Source of the DNA: Aphrocallistes beatrix
Lineage: Eukaryota > Porifera > Hexactinellida > Sceptrulophora > Aphrocallistidae
Assembly (NCBI GenBank): GCA_963281255.1
Contig: OY725495.1
Span: forward strand, 4,340,001-4,404,000
DNA: 64,000 nucleotides
Direction of reading: 5' to 3'
This document shows positions 42,581 through 52,465 of the stretch, one piece after another (within the stretch, counting starts at the first letter, position 1; each line of letters opens with the position of its first letter). Under the pieces are notes generated by a model. The model was given only the letters and a program-made list of their open reading frames with translations, did not search any database and was not told the origin of the DNA. Both the position numbers and the translations under genes were made by a program.

Positions 42581-42723
42581 CAGTCTACTCCGCTTAATCT
42601 GATTACTTTTGGACAGGAATAGTTCTCACACATAGAAGCTAATACTAAATATTTTCGATTGATAGAGTTAATCGGACCAAAATGTCCTCTGACTGATGTG
42701 GTCATATTCACCGGAGTCGACTG
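42581..42723. mobile_element. 143-bp TA-type MITE, second complete copy
   Basis: Ends CAGTCTACTCCGCTTAATCT and ATATTCACCGGAGTCGACTG, the same family and the same site relative to the SNARE exon as 15119-15249. The left TA has decayed to AA. Confidence 0.65.
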
Positions 42724-43123
42724 TATTTTCACATTTTAAGAGATTTGAATTATTATGCATATTTTATCAGCATTTGTTAGATTCAAAAATTAACACATAA
42801 GACCATGGAGATTAATGCATAATTTAGATTGGATATGATCGAGCATGCGTATATACGTACTCATGTACTTGGGCAACTCCCAGTGTGCCAATTGCAATCG
42901 ATAGGAAATAATTTTAAAATACGGGCAGCATTCGAAGGAAAAAGTTGCAACGATGCTGTCATCCGTTATGGGTAAACTCCAGTGACTAGATCTCCATGAC
43001 CAAATGCGTAGCTAAGACGTGTTACTTGAAATCTAGTCACAAAGTACCATTGGTTGATTTTTACAGGAAATATCTGTGACCAACCTTTTCCTTTCATACT
43101 TCGATCCCTACCGAGTTACTCAC
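42724..43123. other. Spacer between the SNARE MITE and Tudor copy 2
   Basis: Parts at 42820-42870 resemble the intron flanks of Tudor copies 1 and 3 (GGATATGATCGAG). No exon 3 is present. Nothing else is recognised. Confidence 0.45.
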
Positions 43124-43332
43124 CTGAGAGGGAACCTCCACCAGGCTGCACTTGATGGCTTGTCCTGGCAGAGTGTAGAAGTCAGGATGCATTAGTTTGA
43201 TGTCATTAATCGTTTTGGTTTCAGAATTCCCGAAGTCTACGTACTGGACTACCACTTCATTCTGTGATACGTCCACCACCTTGCCTCGGTACCACATGTT
43301 GTCGTGAGAGAATCGAATGCAACACACAGCAC
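43124..43332 (-). CDS. Tudor-domain exon, copy 2 (single exon)
   Basis: A 209-bp exon equal in length to the middle exon of copies 1 and 3, with acceptor TTTGATAG and donor GTGAGT intact. It encodes GAVCCIRFSHDNMWYRGKVV and VQYVDFGNSETKTINDIKL, keeping the aromatic-cage positions (F, W, Y, Y, F). Neither neighbouring exon is found, so it is an orphan exon. Confidence 0.65.
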
Positions 43333-43430
43333 CTATCAAAGATCAAATATTTATTGACTTTCCAGTCATCTGCAATGGAGTATGGTTATTCAATACTTTT
43401 GACAAACTCGGTATCGATACACCCGCATTG

Positions 43431-43464
<34 letters not shown>
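43431..43464. repeat. (TA)n microsatellite
   Basis: TA dinucleotide run with one C interruption. Confidence 0.9.
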
Positions 43465-43551
43465 TGATATCTTAAATGTATGATAGTGTATGGCGATAAA
43501 AAAGTTTATGTTCATATTTTCACACCATTTGACGAATTTTGAAAATAATGC

Positions 43552-43845
43552 TAGAGACTAGCTTCCAACGGGTGACATGGGGTTTTTAGGGGTGTAGATT
43601 TCGAATATCATATTTTCAGATCAATATGATAAATTATTTGTTTACTTTTGTTTACAATAGATACATAAAGTAAACAAATTACAAAAATAGGCTAGAGACT
43701 AGCTTCCAACGAACGGTTGACATGGGGTTTTAGTGCTGTAGATTTCGAATATTATATCTTCGGATCTCTACGAGAAATTGCTCGTTAACCTTTGTTTGCA
43801 ATATTTATATAAAGGAAAACAAATCCCAAAATAGGTTAGATTGAG
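43552..43845. repeat. Two-unit tandem repeat of about 145 bp
   Basis: Both units contain GCTAGAGACTAGCTTCCAAC, GACATGGGGTTTT, TAGATTTCGAATAT and a TTTGTTTACAATA-like end. They differ by scattered substitutions, so the duplication is old. Confidence 0.7.
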
Positions 43846-43854
43846 TAACTTCAG

Positions 43855-43926
43855 GCGCCCGCAGGGCGACTCTGCGGACACATAGTGCCCGCAAGCCGCG
43901 CAGCGCAAGCAAGCGAAGCGCGCTTG
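43855..43926 (-). repeat. Partial R1 repeat
   Basis: CCGCGCAGCGCAAGCAAGCG and the preceding GCGGACACATAGTGCCCGC match the GC-rich end of the R1 family. Confidence 0.65.
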
Positions 43927-44507
43927 TAATCATAAAATTTCAGTCGACAGACCGATAGTGCAGCTCCAGGAAGTGACCCAAAGGAACATGAAATGTGAAT
44001 ATCGGAATACATCGGGAAATACTCATTTTAAAATAATATATATTAGTCGTTGAGATCTTACTCATATCTTCAAACAAAGCTTGCAGTGGCAGTCTTAAAA
44101 TATGAGTATATTCTTAGAAAAACCGGAAGTGATGAGATTTTGCGAAAAAAATGTTGAAAATGCATATCTACACCATAAAGAGATCCTACATGTGAAATTT
44201 GGTAAAATCTAACTGTTATATTTTGCAGTAGCGCGCATACAGACATACGGACGGATGAGATACTTTGTCCATGCCATAATGGCATCTCCCTACAGGAGCT
44301 GCACTAAAAACAAGTTTAAATACTTTTGGAAAACAAATTAGATTGAGAACAGAAGAATATTTAGTGATGGTCAATATTGATAAATGCCAAAGGATCAAAC
44401 ACGAAGAGCATGATCTGAAGTGTAGTCTGCAAGATACAATGAAAATAGGAATAGTAGAAACACGTAAATGTAAACAAGAAACGTTTAGGAAGGAATCAAG
44501 TAGGTAA

Positions 44508-45731
44508 CTAAAATGAAGTATTTTTGAGAATTCGAACTGTAACCTCCAACTCTGCCTTGTCTGATAGAAGGAACTCTTCCACATTTGTAGAGTAAGGAAT
44601 TGTAGCTATTGAATAATGAAACCACATATTTGTATAATCCACCTCATGTATAAGTATAGGACGACTTTTGAATATCAGAGAATTATTGGTGTCTACTCGT
44701 ATGATAAAAATAGCTTTGAAAGGCCATTCTAATGAATCACAATCAACTCCACCTCTAGGATCAAATTTAATGATAAAATTACGAGCATGATCATCATCAT
44801 TATAATCGTTTTCTTCACCATGATAAAGAGTTAACTCAAATTGATAACCAGCAACCTCATAGTCATTTAAATACCTATGGGGTTGAAACTTCACTCTACT
44901 TTCATGTCTGACCGGAACATCTTCTTTCAATAATTCCATATCTCTCAGGTCATTTCCCAAAGATTTTACTTGTTCTTCAAGGAACTCAATCTTTTCACCG
45001 AAAGCAGTGAGTTTCAGTTCTGTGTGCAGTAGTCTATTCTCCTCCAAATGTTGCTTCAACTCTCGTCGTTTTAACCTCCACACATTACACAAATACTTCC
45101 GATATGGACACACAACTGACTCTTCAGAACACTCACTCTTGAGATGAAACAAAATATTCTCGCGACGCACACGTGTCCCACATCCCAATTCACACAACAC
45201 GAATACCTTCCCACACACCTTCACATGCTCTACCATCTCACACACCTTATGCACTCCCGAACAGTGCAAACACGCCTCTTCACGTTGGGAGCATTCCTCC
45301 CGCACGTGCCTTCCCATCTCATCACGTGTTGTCACAACGCCACACAACAGCTGGCACGACTCATACACGTGACCACATGTAGTCAGGTGATTTTCCACAT
45401 TCTCCAGCCTACCCAACCACTCACAGCCTCGCTTGGATAAGGGACAGGCACACTTCAATGATAGAATTGTGTTACGGACGTTTTCATTTGGAAGAGATTG
45501 TTCTCTTTTTCTTCTACAGTAAGAACAGATTTGTATTCCAGCAGTTGAAATCGAAGCGTCTTTCATTATTCCATTACATCTCGTACATTTGTAGATAGTT
45601 CTTTCTCTCTCAGAAAGTTTTTCAGCTATAATATCACTTCTGTATCCTCCCAATTTACCTCCTTTAAGCTTAACTCGACATAACTCAGTCCCTGTCTCAG
45701 GTTCTAACGGTACACTTGTTCTTGTTGCCAT
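44508..45731 (-). CDS. TRAF-like protein, copy 12 (divergent)
   Basis: Intact 407-codon ORF ending in TAG, the most divergent member. The N-terminus has LKGGKLGGYRSDIIAEKLSE. The half-RING uses ASISTAGIQICSYCRRKREQ. The last zinc finger differs (VVCPYRKYLCNVWRLKRREL). The coiled coil is short. The MATH domain contains an acidic insertion (YHGEENDYNDDDHARNF) and replaces the common VVCHRDIKNSL with VDTNNSL. It ends DKAELEVTVRILKNTSF. Zinc ligands in the central block are retained. Confidence 0.85.
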   Translation of the reverse strand: MATRTSVPLEPETGTELCRVKLKGGKLGGYRSDIIAEKLSERERTIYKCTRCNGIMKDASISTAGIQICSYCRRKREQSLPNENVRNTILSLKCACPLSKRGCEWLGRLENVENHLTTCGHVYESCQLLCGVVTTRDEMGRHVREECSQREEACLHCSGVHKVCEMVEHVKVCGKVFVLCELGCGTRVRRENILFHLKSECSEESVVCPYRKYLCNVWRLKRRELKQHLEENRLLHTELKLTAFGEKIEFLEEQVKSLGNDLRDMELLKEDVPVRHESRVKFQPHRYLNDYEVAGYQFELTLYHGEENDYNDDDHARNFIIKFDPRGGVDCDSLEWPFKAIFIIRVDTNNSLIFKSRPILIHEVDYTNMWFHYSIATIPYSTNVEEFLLSDKAELEVTVRILKNTSF

Positions 45732-45772
45732 CAATATCAGTTCAATTACAAATGAATATCAATTCTCTAAAT

Positions 45773-45783
45773 GCTATTTATAG
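45773..45783 (-). promoter_or_regulatory. TATA box of TRAF copy 12
   Basis: Minus strand reads CTATAAATAGC, 42 nt upstream of the ATG. Confidence 0.6.
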
Positions 45784-46154
45784 AAAAAACACATCATTTG
45801 AATACATATACTTTCAAGGGTATTTCCATTTAAAATTAGATATGGTAGGTTCTCAATAATCAAAATATATTAATTCCAGAAAGCAACTCAAACAAATTTT
45901 CAAATTATTTAATGATTTGGGGTCATTTCTATTGATAGTAATGACCCAAGCTTATATGACTTCCCTGTTAAAATAACTTAAACCGGAAATGGTGAAACAC
46001 ATTCTTTGGGCAACTTAAGTGATACCCTAGGCATGATTATTAATGATAGTTAGCGTTTTAAAATGGCGATTTTGAGCGTGTAAACTTAATACATTTTCTA
46101 AACCAGTACCAGATGTTGTTAGTGAAATCTCATGGATTGTATAAAATGTTTATA
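45784..46154. other. Spacer upstream of TRAF copy 12
   Basis: The part from about 46050 matches 57340-57440 near TRAF copy 15 (TAAACTTAATACATTTTCTA, then ACCAGATGTTGTT). This gives the empty-site reference for the next element. No gene is seen. Confidence 0.55.
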
Positions 46155-46648
46155 CAGTCGACTCTCGTTAACACGTGCACCAAGGGACCGTGGAGATTTG
46201 TACTCCTTATCCGGAGTACGTATTAACCGAAGTACGTACATAGCCACATTTGTCCAAAATACTTAATATACATAGTGATAACTACGTGAGAGTATGAAAT
46301 TGTACTTGTCAAATAGAGAACTCATTATCCATGTTGTATTAACGAGATTCGACTGTATTTTCATTGAGAAATATCTGTCTAGTATCTATGCACGTACATA
46401 CTACGTGCCATATTCAAAGTGCTCGTAGGCACACACCTGTTCATATTAACCGATGTACTTAGTATTGAAAACGCATTGAAGGGGACCCACAAATCGTACT
46501 TATTATCCGATATTTCGTCTTATCCGTGTTCGTGTTAACCAGAGTTCGTTTGTATATATTTTGCCATAGATTAGGTTGGGGAATCAAAACTTGTACTTCT
46601 TATCCGATTGTACTCCTTATTCGTGTTCGTATTAACGAGAGTCGACAG
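46155..46648. mobile_element. 494-bp TA-type inverted-repeat element
   Basis: Ends CAGTCGACTCTCGTTAACAC and GTATTAACGAGAGTCGACAG, flanked by TA. The paralogous locus near 57436 reads GTTTATAATTCCACGG with no insertion. A third terminal-repeat-like copy (GTATTAACGAGATTCGACTG) lies internally at about 46336-46355, suggesting a nested or composite element. No transposase ORF is present. Confidence 0.75.
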
Positions 46649-46846
46649 TAATTCCACGGAGTAATGCAATCTAACATCATTGAAAGCCCCAATCCGTTAG
46701 ACAGACTTGAATAGTAAAAAATTCAGTAGCTAATCCTAAAATATTATGCAAAATTGAGAATTGACATCATGTCTTTAATAAATGTGTAATGAATAGGAAA
46801 TGATGCTTGTTAGAATTTCTAATTCTGAGAATGGAACTGTTCAGTT

Positions 46847-48229
46847 TCAGGATTCATTCTCGTGAATAGACTTCTGCACTATAACCTGAATTCTCATCTC
46901 GATGTGTCCAGATGTCTCAGATCTCCATCCTAGCTTACTCACCACTCCATCTTCAAATTCGAGTGGCAGTCCAACTCTGTCCAGCTTTCCTAACGCGGGG
47001 GAAACACCGACAAAATACTCACTCAACTCTTCCCATTTACTTCTAGGCGCCAAACGCCATGTGCTCACACTCTTAGTGGACATTCCAGGCGCCAGTTTCA
47101 GTGGAAACCAACCGTAACCCAAACTCAAATGCCGGTTCCACCAATCCAAGCAATTCACTTCCAATAGAAGAATGGGATTGTGAGAGGTGTGAACTTCTGA
47201 ACATTTCATAGGCGCCTTTAACTCATATTCGAATAAATGACCAATGTTAATTGGTGGGAGAGAATTAGGAGAGAAAATGGACCAAACACTGAATGGAGAT
47301 GAAGCTTGGTTTGTAAACCTTTCTTCTTTCTCGCCTGAAACCAATTCAAAAGCTCCTGACAAATCCAACTTGTACCTCACATACAGAGATGATGTAGGGA
47401 AACCATGACAACAGGATATCTCTCCAAGAATGTGATAAATAGCTTCATCACTCTCTAAGTCTGCTCTACCAAACATTCCATCTCCAACTGCCCTTGATAG
47501 AGATCTGTTTTGTCGCTCAAACAATTCATTCACGATATGTTCCTCTCTCTCCACATCTCTCATGGTTGGAGGTGTGGAGTCATTGCTGATTCTGAACTCC
47601 CAATTGTCTCCCACTGAATTCTCCATTCGAATCCATCTCTCTGAGAAATCCGGGACCACTCTCACAACTCCTTCTTCCACGAGAGTAACGGTACACAGCA
47701 CAGACTCGTCTGGTTTCGTAGCTTCCTTTCTCCTCAAATCGGACATTACGTACATTTTCATCTTTTCATCTTTCTCTTCTGTTTTTGTGGGTAGATTGAT
47801 GATTGGATTTGTATCTGGTTTGGAATGTGAAGTTGTTCTCCTCGTTTTAGCCATTTTTCGTGTATTCAGTTTCTCATCTGTTAGAATATTTGAATTTACT
47901 CCCGTCACGTCATCAAAATAATCGACATCTGTGTAGGAGAATAGTCGACCGTTTGGTCTTGTTCCAGTCTCTCTCATTTCTACGATTCTAGCGTGATAGT
48001 TGTGAGCTAGAGGTGTGAAACAATATCTTTCATCGCTATACAACTCCTCTTCATACTGACTGAACACCTTTTCTTGCCATTTGAAATGCCAAGTTTGAAA
48101 CTCTGGTTGGTAAATGTTATCTGAGACATTTTGTTGTTGGTTTTGGAGAGAGAAGAGAGGAGACAATCTTCTGAGTTCTATTTTTATAACGAAATTTTTG
48201 AGATCTCCTTTGAAGTGATACAGTGCCAT
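46847..48229 (-). CDS. MKS1-like: MKS1-like B9-domain protein, copy E (only intact copy)
   Basis: Uninterrupted 460-codon intronless ORF. Human MKS1 is longer (about 560 residues); the difference lies mainly beyond the B9 domain, where this protein ends at KSIHENES. Residues about 50-105 (WQEKVFSQYEEELY to FSYTDVDYF) and 165-230 match the MKS1 N-terminal region. The B9 domain runs from about 265 to 450, with CLDWWNRHLSLGYGW and VSTWRLAPRSKWEELSEYF. The family works with B9D1 and B9D2 at the ciliary transition zone. Codon 229 is GAG (EREEHIVNEL), which is TAG in four other copies. Lack of introns points to an origin by retroposition or complete intron loss before amplification. Start ATG follows TTAGCTAAGT. 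Confidence 0.88.
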   Translation of the reverse strand: MALYHFKGDLKNFVIKIELRRLSPLFSLQNQQQNVSDNIYQPEFQTWHFKWQEKVFSQYEEELYSDERYCFTPLAHNYHARIVEMRETGTRPNGRLFSYTDVDYFDDVTGVNSNILTDEKLNTRKMAKTRRTTSHSKPDTNPIINLPTKTEEKDEKMKMYVMSDLRRKEATKPDESVLCTVTLVEEGVVRVVPDFSERWIRMENSVGDNWEFRISNDSTPPTMRDVEREEHIVNELFERQNRSLSRAVGDGMFGRADLESDEAIYHILGEISCCHGFPTSSLYVRYKLDLSGAFELVSGEKEERFTNQASSPFSVWSIFSPNSLPPINIGHLFEYELKAPMKCSEVHTSHNPILLLEVNCLDWWNRHLSLGYGWFPLKLAPGMSTKSVSTWRLAPRSKWEELSEYFVGVSPALGKLDRVGLPLEFEDGVVSKLGWRSETSGHIEMRIQVIVQKSIHENES

Positions 48230-48253
48230 ACTTAGCTAATGAATATAGTCCAA

Positions 48254-48264
48254 TGATTTTATAG
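48254..48264 (-). promoter_or_regulatory. TATA-like box of MKS1 copy E
   Basis: Minus strand reads CTATAAAATCA, about 26-35 nt before the ATG, implying an extremely short 5' leader. Confidence 0.45.
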
Positions 48265-49087
48265 AATAATGTAAGAATAATGCAAAAGAAACTTTGTTAC
48301 AGAGTGCAGACACAGTTGGTTAATGATTCAATGCATAGATTGTGCCTAAGACTAGGAACATTGCTCACTCATTTTCGGTTAATTTTATGCGGGGAAGTTA
48401 TATAAAAGAGGGTAGTTATTAAAAATAGAAAATACCTCAACTTGGGTTTCGAAAGGAATAATCCAGAATATAGGACACACGTACGTAGCATATATTTAGG
48501 GATGAACTCAATTTTTTGTGGATTTTATCTATTATTGTGTGTAACGTTATCAGTATTTATATGAGCTAATAGTAATAGTTGATAGTACGTATTAAATTCA
48601 ATAAATTCACGATAAATCGTAATACAGTGCTTTCATTACTAATAGCTTTTTAAGAAAACATAATTTGAACCAAATAGTGTATTGGTTGAGAGAAATTGCC
48701 TCTTATATTTTGTTTCGAATTCAATCAGTCTTATAGAAGACTTGATTCACACATTGTATAAGATACTTAGTCAATTGAATTGCAAACAGTGCAAACCACT
48801 GTTTAAAATGTAAATACAAACAAGCAAAAATTACACAAATTAAAGTAATGGTAAGCAGCTATCGAATAATCTCACTCTCCCTCCCAAAGATGTTGCACTT
48901 TTTAAAAAATATTAATGCTAGCAGATTAGAATATTTGGTGTAATCAATACAAATTGATATTGCATCTAAAATTGGAGGGAGAGAGTAGGTTTGAAATAGT
49001 GTTCAATTGAGTGTGAAAGTGGCATTTTTATTCGTAAGGGTTACTGTGGGGCATTTAGGTCTTAATCCTACTTGACAGTTTTAGGTC
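48265..49087. other. MKS1-E 5' flank
   Basis: Nearly identical to 59072-59750 upstream of copy F (AATGTAAGAATAATGCAAAA in both). This marks E and F as the most recent duplicates. No gene is present. Confidence 0.65.
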
Positions 49088-49492
49088 TGTTGCATAAAAA
49101 AATGCCCCCCCCGTGAAAAATGCCCCCACCATGGATATTCATGTAATATGCGGGGGGGCAAAATTTCATGGAGTTAGCGTGAAAAATTGCCCCCCATGAA
49201 AAAATGCCCCCACCATGGATATTCTTGAGTTTAACACTAAATATTGCTGATACTATTTATATACGATACATTTATGAAAGTCATTGTTATTACTTCACAC
49301 GACTAGTTTGTTGATTTGCAATGCTTTAGTAAACGAATAGAAGCCAAATAGCATTCAAAATGTTTTGTATAAGCATTGGCATACTTTAGAATATCCATGG
49401 TGGGGGGCAATTTTTTACGCTAACTCCATGAAATTTCCCCCCCCCCATATTACATGAATATCCATGGTGGGGGCATTTTTTCATGCAACAGG
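49088..49492. mobile_element. 405-bp long-inverted-repeat element with GGGGGCATTTTT arms
   Basis: Ends TGTTGCATAAAAAAATGCCC and GGGCATTTTTTCATGCAACA. Each arm of about 110 bp holds two copies of CCCCCACCATGGATATTC joined by AATTTCATGGAGTTAGCGT. GGTC lies on both sides. The paralogous site at about 12990 reads TTTTTAGGTCTTATTCCTAC without the insertion. The central loop is AT-rich and non-coding. Confidence 0.75.
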
Positions 49493-49882
49493 TCTTATTC
49501 CTACTTCGCACGTTTTAGGTCATATTCTTACATCGAATTATGTCTCATTCAAGCGACTCCCTGTTAGCATTGAATTCTTCTTTTGTTTAAGACCTCCTGA
49601 CTCTATGAGTCCACATGGTACAATAAATGTTAAGACTCATCGAGTCGCTCAGTTTCGTGAACATTACGCGTTTGAATTCTGAATACTTGAGCTATCAATT
49701 ATGTACCGAAGTTTCAATAATTATACTCACACAGATCATATAGTGACTCATAATGACATTGAATATTATCTACTTTAAATCATAATTATGACTTGAATAG
49801 AATCAAAATGCATTAAGAAAGTAGAAATGCGTAAATGTAAAAAAAGAAACATTTAGGAAGCAAATAATGTACTCAACTAAAA
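49493..49882. other. TRAF copy 13 3' flank
   Basis: Continuation of the block seen at 12990-13385, with the GACTCTATGAGTCC palindrome and CATCGAGTCGCTCAG. No gene is supported. Confidence 0.6.
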
Positions 49883-51157
49883 TTAAATATTTTTGAGAAT
49901 TCGAACTGTAACCTCCAACTCCAAACTGTTTGATTTAATAAACTCTTTCAAATCTGTAGAGAGAGGAATTGAAGCTATTTTGTCATACAGATGAACACGC
50001 GTATATTTATCCTTAGATAAGACAATCGTGGGACTTTTGAAGATCAGAGAATTCTTGATGTCTCTATGACAAACCACTCGTGTGATAAAAATAGCTTTGA
50101 AAGGCCAATCTAATGAATCATAATTATCTCCATATATAGCATCGAATTTAATTATAAAACTAAGATGATCAGAAGAATGAACCAACTTAAATCTATAACC
50201 AGCAACTACATAGTCATCAGCAGACAAGGTATGGCTAAGATGAAACTTCATAAACTTCATTCTAAAATCACTGATAGTCCACTTTACCTTACTTTCATGT
50301 CTGACCTGAACTTCTTTCAATGATTGGATTTCATTCTCCAAAGATTCGACTTTTTTCTCAAGTAATTCATTCTTTTTCATAATTTTACTAAAACCCAATC
50401 GACTTTCTTCAAACTTCTCTTCCAAATCAATAAGTCTCAGTTCTGTGTGTAGAAATCTATTCTCTTCTAAATGCTGCTTCAACCCTCGTCGTTTTAACCC
50501 CACCACTTCACACCTGTACTTCTCATACGGACACACAACTGACTCTTCAGAACACTCACTCGAGAGATGAAACAAAATACTCTCGCGACGCACACGTGTC
50601 CCACATCCCAATTCACACAACACGAATACCTTCCCACACACCTTCACATGCTCTACCATCTCACACACCTTATGCACTCCCGAACAGTGCAAACACGCCT
50701 CTTCACGTTGGGAGCATTCCTCCCGCACGTGCCTTCCCATCTCATCACGTGTTATCACAACACCACACAACAGCTGACACGACTCATACACGTGACCACA
50801 TGTAGTCAGGTGATTTTCCACAATCTCCAGCCTACCCAACCACTTACAGCCTCGCTTGGATAAGGGACAGGCACACTTCAATGATAGAATTGTGTTATGT
50901 ATGAATTCAGCATGTGGAGTAACTAATTCATCTTCTCGTTTACAAAAAACACACAACTGTTCTCTATTGCTGGAAATTGAAGCGTCTTTCATTATTCCTT
51001 CACATCTCAGACACTTCAGCATGCTATTTTCTCTCTCAGAAAGATTTTCGGTTAAAATTTCACTTCTGTATCCTCCCAATGAACCTCCCTCTAGCTTAAC
51101 CCGACATAACTCAGTCCCTGTCTCAGGTTCTAACGGTACACTTGTTCTTGTTGCCAT
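49883..51157 (-). CDS. TRAF-like protein, copy 13
   Basis: Intact 424-codon ORF. The RING-like part combines LKCLRCEGIMKDASI with the CKREDELVTPHAEF cassette of copy 10. Zinc-finger changes are KRGCKWLG and VVITRDEM. The coiled coil is EESRLGFSKIMKKNELLE. The MATH domain has a distinctive RMKFMKFHLSHTLSADDYVV start and a TIVLSKDKYTRVHLYDKIAS loop related to copies 11 and 16. Confidence 0.85.
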   Translation of the reverse strand: MATRTSVPLEPETGTELCRVKLEGGSLGGYRSEILTENLSERENSMLKCLRCEGIMKDASISSNREQLCVFCKREDELVTPHAEFIHNTILSLKCACPLSKRGCKWLGRLEIVENHLTTCGHVYESCQLLCGVVITRDEMGRHVREECSQREEACLHCSGVHKVCEMVEHVKVCGKVFVLCELGCGTRVRRESILFHLSSECSEESVVCPYEKYRCEVVGLKRRGLKQHLEENRFLHTELRLIDLEEKFEESRLGFSKIMKKNELLEKKVESLENEIQSLKEVQVRHESKVKWTISDFRMKFMKFHLSHTLSADDYVVAGYRFKLVHSSDHLSFIIKFDAIYGDNYDSLDWPFKAIFITRVVCHRDIKNSLIFKSPTIVLSKDKYTRVHLYDKIASIPLSTDLKEFIKSNSLELEVTVRILKNI

Positions 51158-51198
51158 CAATATCAGTCGAATTAGAAATGAATATCAATTCTCTAAAT

Positions 51199-51209
51199 GC
51201 TATTTATAG
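51199..51209 (-). promoter_or_regulatory. TATA box of TRAF copy 13
   Basis: Minus strand reads CTATAAATAGC, 42 nt upstream of the ATG. Confidence 0.6.
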
Positions 51210-52465
51210 AAAAAACACATCTTTTGAATAAATATACGTTCAAGGATATTTAACTTCAGATATGGCACAGAATAAAAACTTAAAATTAAATAAACCAGTG
51301 GTTCTCAAACTTCTTACCAGAATGACTAATATTTAAATACTTACAAATAAACCATTAGCGGACCTGTTAGTCAAAAGGGGTCCACAAACTGGGACGCTGT
51401 CAGAGATTTCCCTGGTGATGACAAAACACAAAATCAGTTTTTATGAGAGACACCCCAAATGGGGTTCTGACAGTATTTACTTCAAAATATGCTGAATTTG
51501 CAAAATGTTTCAACCTTGATGATAAAATCTTAGTCAGGGTTGCATTGCCCTGTATTTGCCCTTTCATTTGCGTTAGATATGGTACATTTCCTATTTAACA
51601 AATGCTTAAAATTGCTAAACAAATTATTTTACTTTCTAGTAGTAGTTTGTACACTTGCATAGAGAATAAGAGTTACTTAATTAGTCAATTAGTTAAGGAT
51701 AACATTCTGTGAAATAGGTCGATTCTGAATATTTCTAAAAGAGCCTCGTTTAGGCGTGAACTTTTTAAACAATCTTATTCTTCACCTAAAACCTCCAAAA
51801 GGACTCTGAGTGCTTTGGGAGTCTGAAAATCCTCACATTGACCAACAATCTACAAAGGGATTTTTTGCGGAGTTTCCAATCGCCATTACTCTCTTGAGCA
51901 TAATTCAGCGAGTTTTCAAGCTATCTTGATTCTATCGAAGTCAATAGACACAGAATTGGCTCAGCTTTTACCTTAGCTATTTATAATCGAGATAGGAGAC
52001 AGGAAAATGGCGGGTCTTTTTAGGTAGGAAGTCTTTACCCAATTCATGGATTTTTTTGAAATTTTCAGAATCGATTTCACTGAATTTTATAATATCCCTG
52101 AAGGAGTGTACTCATCACATAATAATATTTCCCCATACCCTTTATCGACCCAAATTCATCAAACCTATTTTTTCACTACATTTCTAGTGCTATGAAAATT
52201 GCAATTAGAAGGGGTGCATCTCCGAGGAATTTGCAAAAATTTAATGGACAAGTCTAAGCTAAAAGTATCGACCTCGACTATGATAGGATAAATGTGAATA
52301 GTGTTCAATCATATTTGTTAGACTTTATAGAACATTGGCTATTCAACGATCTTGAGGTTTCCTAATAGAGAATATTACGATAGATGAATGAATGAAAATG
52401 CATTAGGAATAGTAGAAATATGTAAATGTAAACAAGAAACAAGCAAATAATGTACGTTACTAAAA
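51210..52465. other. 1.25-kb spacer with a hAT-like end
   Basis: CAGTGGTTCTCAAACTTCTT at 51297 has the form of a hAT-family terminal repeat, but I found no matching right end. The middle, about 51500-52350, is unique in the window and has no long ORF. A TRAF 3' flank begins at about 52390. Confidence 0.45.

Larger units (their letters stand above)
43333..44507. other. Repeat-rich spacer upstream of Tudor copy 2
   Basis: Contains, in order, a TA repeat, a two-unit tandem repeat and a partial R1 repeat (listed separately). The rest is unremarkable DNA to about 44400 and then the last part of a TRAF 3' flank. No gene is supported. Confidence 0.5.

Noticed and set aside
51297..51420. Complete hAT element starting CAGTGGTTCTCAAACTT
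   Set aside because: Only one end was found; no matching right terminus or target duplication could be identified, so it is mentioned only as a possible remnant.
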